From Bacteriovorax stolpii (lineage in GTDB: Bacteria > Bdellovibrionota > Bacteriovoracia > Bacteriovoracales > Bacteriovoracaceae), in contig CAMAYW010000048.1 in the NCBI GenBank assembly GCA_945862475.1, positions 1 to 10,362 on the forward strand: a stretch of 10,362 nucleotides of DNA, in the 5' to 3' direction. The position numbers and the translations under genes are program-made. Positions 6,649-10,362 of this stretch are shown in pieces (positions within the stretch are counted from its first letter, which is position 1; each line of letters opens with the position of its first letter). The notes under the pieces were generated by a model. That model was given only the letters and a program-made list of their open reading frames with translations, ran no database searches and was not told where the DNA came from.

Positions 6649-6886
6649 TTTTTCCTTTCTGATCACCAATGTATTTAAAACGTGGAAAAGCCTTGCCTTC
6701 AATTTGAATATTTTCTAAAAACATTTTTAAAGGCCTAACCCATATTTTGCCTTCAATATTTTCATAAAGACATTCATAGATCACCATCCATTCTAGCGTT
6801 TCAGAATGTTTTGCCAAATCCCTGACAATATAGTTTTTTCCTTTATAATGCTGATAGACCCCACCGATGATTAAATCATTTACCAT
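6638..6886 (-). CDS. DUF1653 family protein, 82 aa
   Basis: This is a small cytoplasmic protein with the complete DUF1653 pattern: GGVYQHYKGKNYIV (8-21), AKHSET (25-30), VIYECLYE (35-42), WVRPLKMF (49-56) and PRFKYI (68-73). The function of the family is not known; its members often stand alone. The start overlaps the end of the upstream membrane gene by seven bases (ATG at 6886, upstream stop 6882-6880), with AGAGGA just before it, so it should be co-translated with that gene. It is the last member of the dab-type operon in this window. Its stop lies 11 bases inside hrpB, on the opposite strand. Whether it takes part in the membrane complex cannot be told; it may simply be a hitchhiking gene. 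Confidence 0.9.
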   Translation of the reverse strand: MVNDLIIGGVYQHYKGKNYIVRDLAKHSETLEWMVIYECLYENIEGKIWVRPLKMFLENIQIEGKAFPRFKYIGDQKGKTRL

Positions 6887-8229
6887 GTTATCCTCTCAAG
6901 AAATAAAGAAGGCATAATTCCTATACAAAAAAGAATGATCAAGCTCAAGAGATAAGGAAACATTTCAAAAAGTGACATATCCATATTTAGTGGTTGGTCC
7001 TTATAAGGCGAAGGCCCAAGAAAAACTTTCGTGAAAAGAAGGAAAAAGAGAACCCCATTCAAGCAAGTCGCTAATACATGACCTAATCCCAAATACTGAT
7101 GATATTCAAGTAAACCTGTAATAACTAAATCCTCAACAACAAATGATGGCCCAAGAGAAACTCCGATCATGCAAAAACCAAAGAGACAAAATAGCGTTGC
7201 GAGTTTTGGATAATAAATAGCAAGACCATAATACTGAGATCTTCTTTTAAAACTGAAACTCTGTTGAACAAAACTTAGAATTGAAAAAAGTGAAGTTCCA
7301 GAAATTGATATAACTAACATATGCAAGTAAGAACCCTTTAAAGCCGTTAAATCTGCTTGCATACCTGTAAGTAATAAAGAGGCTTGAGCAATATAAAAAT
7401 AAGTGGTTTTTTTTGAAAGATTGAATTCAACAATCCCACGCATAGACCAATAGATCGAAGAAAAGATAGAGAGTCCAAGTAAAGTCAATTTGAAGATATC
7501 TGGATCGTATTTAAGGGATGGAAGAAGTAGTTGCGCAAAGATAAGAATACCGGCCCTACAAAGAAAAATTGCTGAAAACTCATACCAGGGAAGTTTACCT
7601 ACAACATCGTGAACCCAAGAGTGAAAAGGAAAAATTCCATGTGCTTCATAAACAATAACAAAAGAAAGAAGGAGCACAGGCCAGCTGAAAAAAGTCGAGG
7701 GCATTTCAGACATTGGGGTAATAAGTAAACCCTGCTGATAGGCCAGAAACATAAGAGCAAGAAAGCATAATCCAGTCAGGACATGTTGAAAAAAATAAGT
7801 TCCCCCAACCTCTTCTCGAAAAAAACCTTTTAAAGGGATAACACGCTGGAGCAGAAAGAAAATAAAAAAAGTGGTCAAATTATTTGCGAGGATAATTCCT
7901 AATCCATTTGCAACGTAAAAAAGAAAAGTCGGAGTAATTGTTTGACTATGTCTTAGGGGAAACAGGCCTACAAAAAGTGAGCCGCAATATAATAAACCAA
8001 TAAAAATACTTATCTTATTAAAACGAATATCAAAGAAGTGATGTACATCAAAACTTGAACTAAAATTTTCAGTAAAAAAAATAGAAGCAAAGAATAATGT
8101 TAAGATTGCAAGAATACTAATTATAAAATTTTGCCATTTTCTCCCAAAATCATAAAACAAAGAAAGAATAGCGGGAAAAAATGTTGATACCAGAGGAGTC
8201 AATTCAAGAAAAAGGCTAGTAAATCTCAT
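6880..8229 (-). CDS. Second NuoM/NuoN-like antiporter-type membrane subunit of the dab operon, 449 aa
   Basis: This is a very hydrophobic protein with roughly 12-14 membrane segments and Complex-I/Mrp antiporter (ProtonAntipo_M) features. GIFPFHSWVHDV (198-209) matches NuoM's PVFPLHTWLPDA. SLGPSFVVEDLVITG matches LPGTSGFVGEFL. The C-terminal KVFLGP and GIMPSLFLERI match NuoM's end. The proton-pathway residues appear to be lost: at the TM5 position where NuoM has Glu there is FFLLQR (Leu127), and the TM7 Lys before the PxHxW block is replaced within YEAHG (194-198). The TM8 Lys position has Arg225. It probably has a structural role or a non-canonical conduction role beside DabB. The start ATG at 8229 overlaps the dabB stop (ATGA), with AGGAAG five bases upstream. 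No gene symbol is given, because I do not know a named orthologue. Confidence 0.85.
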   Translation of the reverse strand: MRFTSLFLELTPLVSTFFPAILSLFYDFGRKWQNFIISILAILTLFFASIFFTENFSSSFDVHHFFDIRFNKISIFIGLLYCGSLFVGLFPLRHSQTITPTFLFYVANGLGIILANNLTTFFIFFLLQRVIPLKGFFREEVGGTYFFQHVLTGLCFLALMFLAYQQGLLITPMSEMPSTFFSWPVLLLSFVIVYEAHGIFPFHSWVHDVVGKLPWYEFSAIFLCRAGILIFAQLLLPSLKYDPDIFKLTLLGLSIFSSIYWSMRGIVEFNLSKKTTYFYIAQASLLLTGMQADLTALKGSYLHMLVISISGTSLFSILSFVQQSFSFKRRSQYYGLAIYYPKLATLFCLFGFCMIGVSLGPSFVVEDLVITGLLEYHQYLGLGHVLATCLNGVLFFLLFTKVFLGPSPYKDQPLNMDMSLFEMFPYLLSLIILFCIGIMPSLFLERITW

Positions 8230-9548
8230 CGGAACTTCCTAAGTAACATTTTTAGTAATTTCGTATCAGACTCCATCCATTTTTCTTCTAATTGAATGTA
8301 GGCTTTAAAAGGCCAAAACAGCATATTAAGAATTTTATAGGTATAAAAATCAAGATGAAAACCATGTAGAGCATGAATGTAGAGTTTCTTTTTAAGTTCA
8401 ATAGAAAAATAGTTTTCAAAAAAAGAACTTCTTTTAATTGAAGAGTTAAACTCTACTGCGGGATTTTCCACGAAATCTTGAATTAATGAACTTGAACGTA
8501 AAAATTGATAAGTTCTAAGACTGGCATGAGTCACAATGTGAAATAAGGCAAAATTTGTAAAACCAAGTGCAATTTCAATGTAGATGATACCAACTTGAGA
8601 AATGGTAGAATAAGCAAGCATCGTTTTAGCATCAGAACGAGTTCTACCTACCAAAGAAGCATAAATCGCTGTACAAAAACCAATCGCACCAACAATCAAA
8701 AGCAACAGGGGAAAATGACTGAAATATTCACTAAACCTAAGAAGTAGAAAAGGACCAAGGTGGACAGAGAGAGCACCATAAAAAATAGCACTCGAAGGCG
8801 TTGGTCCCTCCATAGCAGTTGGTAACCAAGAGGTCATTGGAAGTTGACCAGCTTTCGCAAGTGATGCCCAGATGATAAATAGACCAATCACGACAACACC
8901 TGGTCCACCATGAGCATGATCGAGCAATCTAGAGATCACTGTAAAATCATGTGAATGAAGATAAAGATGCGCCCAAGCAGCAGCAGCAAGAATCCCCATA
9001 TCACAAAGCCGATAAGAGATGACGGCTTTTGTTGCGTGATAAACAGGTTGTGGCTTATTGTAAAAATAACTAATAAGGAGAATCGAAGTCGTTCCAACAA
9101 GTTCCCAGCCAGCAAAAAGAATATCAAGAGATCTGGCAAAAGAAATAATCATGAGGCCAAAAAGCATGATAGAAAGTAGAAAAATAAATCGAAAATAACC
9201 TTCTTCGCGATGCAGATAGTTTCGAGAAAATCTAAAGATAAGACCAATTAGAGCAGATGCTAAAAAAGCATAAGTTGCCCCAAGAAGATCAACAATAAAT
9301 CGAAACTTAAACTGGTACGTTCCCACTTGAATCCAATCTGGATAGTCAAGGAGGAGAAAGGCTGGTGAATGGAAGAATGTAATACCTAATAAAAATGCAG
9401 TAAAAATTGTCATCAATAATGATAAATATTTTACAGCTTCGGATAATATTAATTCATTTAGTTTTATTCGGCTAAAAAAGATAAAGGCTAAAAGAAGAAT
9501 CCACAAGAATGGAGTAAAAAATATTGCCAAGAATAAGTTTTCAATCAC
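8226..9548 (-). CDS. dabB: DabB/MpsA-like proton-conducting membrane subunit (NuoL family), 440 aa
   Basis: This is the membrane partner of DabA, a NuoL/Mrp-family subunit expected to couple ion flow to CO2 hydration by DabA. Seen: WELVGTTSILL (148-158, TM5 Glu149), AKAGQLPMTSWLPTAMEGPTP (TM7 with Lys232, 231-251), SVHLGPFLLLR (261-271), DAKTMLAYSTISQVG (306-320, Lys308) and FHIVTHASLRTYQFL (336-350). The usual lysine of HAxxKAxxFL is Arg345. After that block the protein goes straight to a NuoL-like C-terminal region (LHGFHLDFYTYKILNMLFWPFKAY). This makes it shorter than typical DabB (roughly 500 or more residues) and suggests that several late membrane helices are missing. The start is GTG at 9548, overlapping the dabA stop (GTGA), with GGAG eight bases upstream. 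Confidence 0.9.
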   Translation of the reverse strand: MIENLFLAIFFTPFLWILLLAFIFFSRIKLNELILSEAVKYLSLLMTIFTAFLLGITFFHSPAFLLLDYPDWIQVGTYQFKFRFIVDLLGATYAFLASALIGLIFRFSRNYLHREEGYFRFIFLLSIMLFGLMIISFARSLDILFAGWELVGTTSILLISYFYNKPQPVYHATKAVISYRLCDMGILAAAAWAHLYLHSHDFTVISRLLDHAHGGPGVVVIGLFIIWASLAKAGQLPMTSWLPTAMEGPTPSSAIFYGALSVHLGPFLLLRFSEYFSHFPLLLLIVGAIGFCTAIYASLVGRTRSDAKTMLAYSTISQVGIIYIEIALGFTNFALFHIVTHASLRTYQFLRSSSLIQDFVENPAVEFNSSIKRSSFFENYFSIELKKKLYIHALHGFHLDFYTYKILNMLFWPFKAYIQLEEKWMESDTKLLKMLLRKFR

Positions 9549-10362
9549 AATTTAATCTCCGCAAAATTATCCTCAATGTGATTTTTAACGAGTTCATGCG
9601 AACTATTAAAAATAGATAGTTCTTTAAATTCAAAATTTAGTTCCTCAAAATCTTTCTGAGTAAATATCCACCACTTCTCCGTGACTGGATCTTTGACTGC
9701 AAGCCTCATCCAGTGATTATAAAGAATATTTCTTAAGCGAGGATGATCAGAAAAAAGTGATCTAACAAGTTCAAGGGGTGCCTCGATAATGGTCATATTT
9801 CTTATAGGCTCGTGAATTTCAATCATTTGTCTTGCAAGGCCTATTCTTAAATCACTTTGAGGGCCAGTCATTACTCCGATGAGAGATGTCAGATTTAAGG
9901 GTAATTTAGATCCACAACCAAAATTATCATTATCAACTGCTGAAAAATAATAATCCATATTAATGTTTACAGCGACAGGTATTCCACTCAAAACAACTTG
10001 GCGAAGAATTGATCCATCTGGGTCAGTTGTCCAGTCATAACTTAAAAGAAATGATCGACGATTCATGAATAAACCCTTCGTAAGTGCTCTTCGCCCAACG
10101 ATGGCCAATGCATTCGATGAATGACCATACTCTGGGCGAGGTTGCGCCATATCTGTCGCCCTATTTCGAACATGCTTAAATGCTTTTTCAGGAGTCTCTT
10201 CTTTGAAGGAACTAAATCGCTGGCATCTTTCAAAAGCATTAAGTTTTGAGGCTTTTTTAAGGTTCATTTTTAAATTATTGAAAATCGACAAATGAGAATC
10301 GGGAATATCTTTTGTATCGAGGAAATGAATTTCATCAGTGCAAGTATCATGAACAGCGCCTA
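9545..10362 (-). CDS. dabA: DabA (UPF0753/DUF2309) C-terminal part, 271 aa visible, 5' end beyond the window
   Basis: DabA is the soluble, zinc-dependent carbonic-anhydrase-like subunit that docks on DabB and is thought to hydrate CO2 to bicarbonate in an energised way (MpsB in staphylococci). The visible C-terminus contains family hallmarks: PEYGHSSNALAIVGRR, NRRSFLLSYDWTTDPDG, INMDYYFSAVDNDNFGCG, LIGVMTGPQSDLRIGLARQM and HEPIRNMTIIEAPLE. The open frame continues to the right edge (first full codon at 10360), reading GAVHDTCTDEIHFLD and LNAFERCQRF. These match the conserved HDTTTDEV and ERC/RF segments of the family, so the TTG at 10291 is an internal codon and not the start. The catalytic zinc ligands (two Cys, an Asp and a His in characterised DabA) lie upstream of the window, so activity cannot be judged here. 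The family is about 800-1000 aa, so roughly a third is visible. Confidence 0.93.
   Translation of the reverse strand, partial: GAVHDTCTDEIHFLDTKDIPDSHLSIFNNLKMNLKKASKLNAFERCQRFSSFKEETPEKAFKHVRNRATDMAQPRPEYGHSSNALAIVGRRALTKGLFMNRRSFLLSYDWTTDPDGSILRQVVLSGIPVAVNINMDYYFSAVDNDNFGCGSKLPLNLTSLIGVMTGPQSDLRIGLARQMIEIHEPIRNMTIIEAPLELVRSLFSDHPRLRNILYNHWMRLAVKDPVTEKWWIFTQKDFEELNFEFKELSIFNSSHELVKNHIEDNFAEIKL
9557..9560 (-). promoter_or_regulatory. Shine-Dalgarno GGAG for the GTG start of dabB
   Basis: GGAG (9560-9557) lies eight bases before GTG (9548-9546), inside the last codons of dabA. It supports GTG as the true start, coupled to termination of dabA. Confidence 0.6.

Noticed and set aside
8955..9179. 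74-codon plus-strand frame within dabB
   Set aside because: It is a basic, low-complexity shadow of the hydrophobic gene on the other strand, with no start signal.
6880..9548. Complex I (nuo) operon
   Set aside because: No other nuo genes are present, and the genes are coupled to a DUF2309/DabA gene, which defines a DAB/Mps-type system instead.
1..10362. CRISPR arrays, tRNA or rRNA genes, insertion sequences, prophage or defence genes
   Set aside because: No direct-repeat arrays, cloverleaf-like segments, transposase motifs or terminal inverted repeats were seen; all space is taken by the housekeeping-type genes listed.

Overview
This AT-rich window from a Gram-negative bacterium carries eleven genes packed with almost no spare DNA; the gaps between genes total only a few hundred bases. 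The AT-rich codon use, an LSC-type lipoprotein, extensive start/stop overlaps and the gene mix (rlmN, tcdA, ychJ with a Gre-like factor, hrpB, DabA/DUF2309) would fit a marine or freshwater Bdellovibrionota member (Bacteriovorax/Halobacteriovorax-like). That placement is inference only; no rRNA or other taxonomic marker is present.

Layout. (1) 19-585 (-): an unrecognised outer-membrane-type lipoprotein. (2) 678-2849 (+): a tight operon rlmN-tcdA-DUF1232. The first two genes encode enzymes that modify RNA, and both can act at position 37 of the tRNA anticodon loop. The 92-bp gap between (1) and (2) holds two back-to-back sigma-70-type promoters. Each places the predicted transcription start on, or one base before, the ATG, so both mRNAs look leaderless. 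(3) 2846-3190 (-): a small exported protein of unknown function. (4) 3288-4271 (-): ychJ followed with zero spacing by a GreA/GreB-fold gene that starts at TTG. (5) 4342-6648 (+): hrpB, a DEAH-box helicase, divergent from ychJ. (6) 6638 to the right edge (-): an operon whose genes overlap at each junction: dabA (UPF0753/DUF2309, 5' end beyond the window), dabB (NuoL-like), a second NuoM/NuoN-like membrane protein, and a DUF1653 protein.

The most interesting block is (6). DabA with a NuoL-like partner is the energy-coupled CO2-hydrating / inorganic-carbon accumulation system (DAB; MpsAB in staphylococci). Here it carries an extra, second antiporter-like subunit. That subunit appears to have lost the TM5 glutamate and TM7 lysine of the proton pathway, and dabB itself is short and has a substitution in a conserved HAxxKAxxFL motif. 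This looks like a variant three-component complex. The DabA open frame runs off the right edge: an apparent TTG start at 10291 is not the true start, because the codons upstream of it continue the conserved family sequence.
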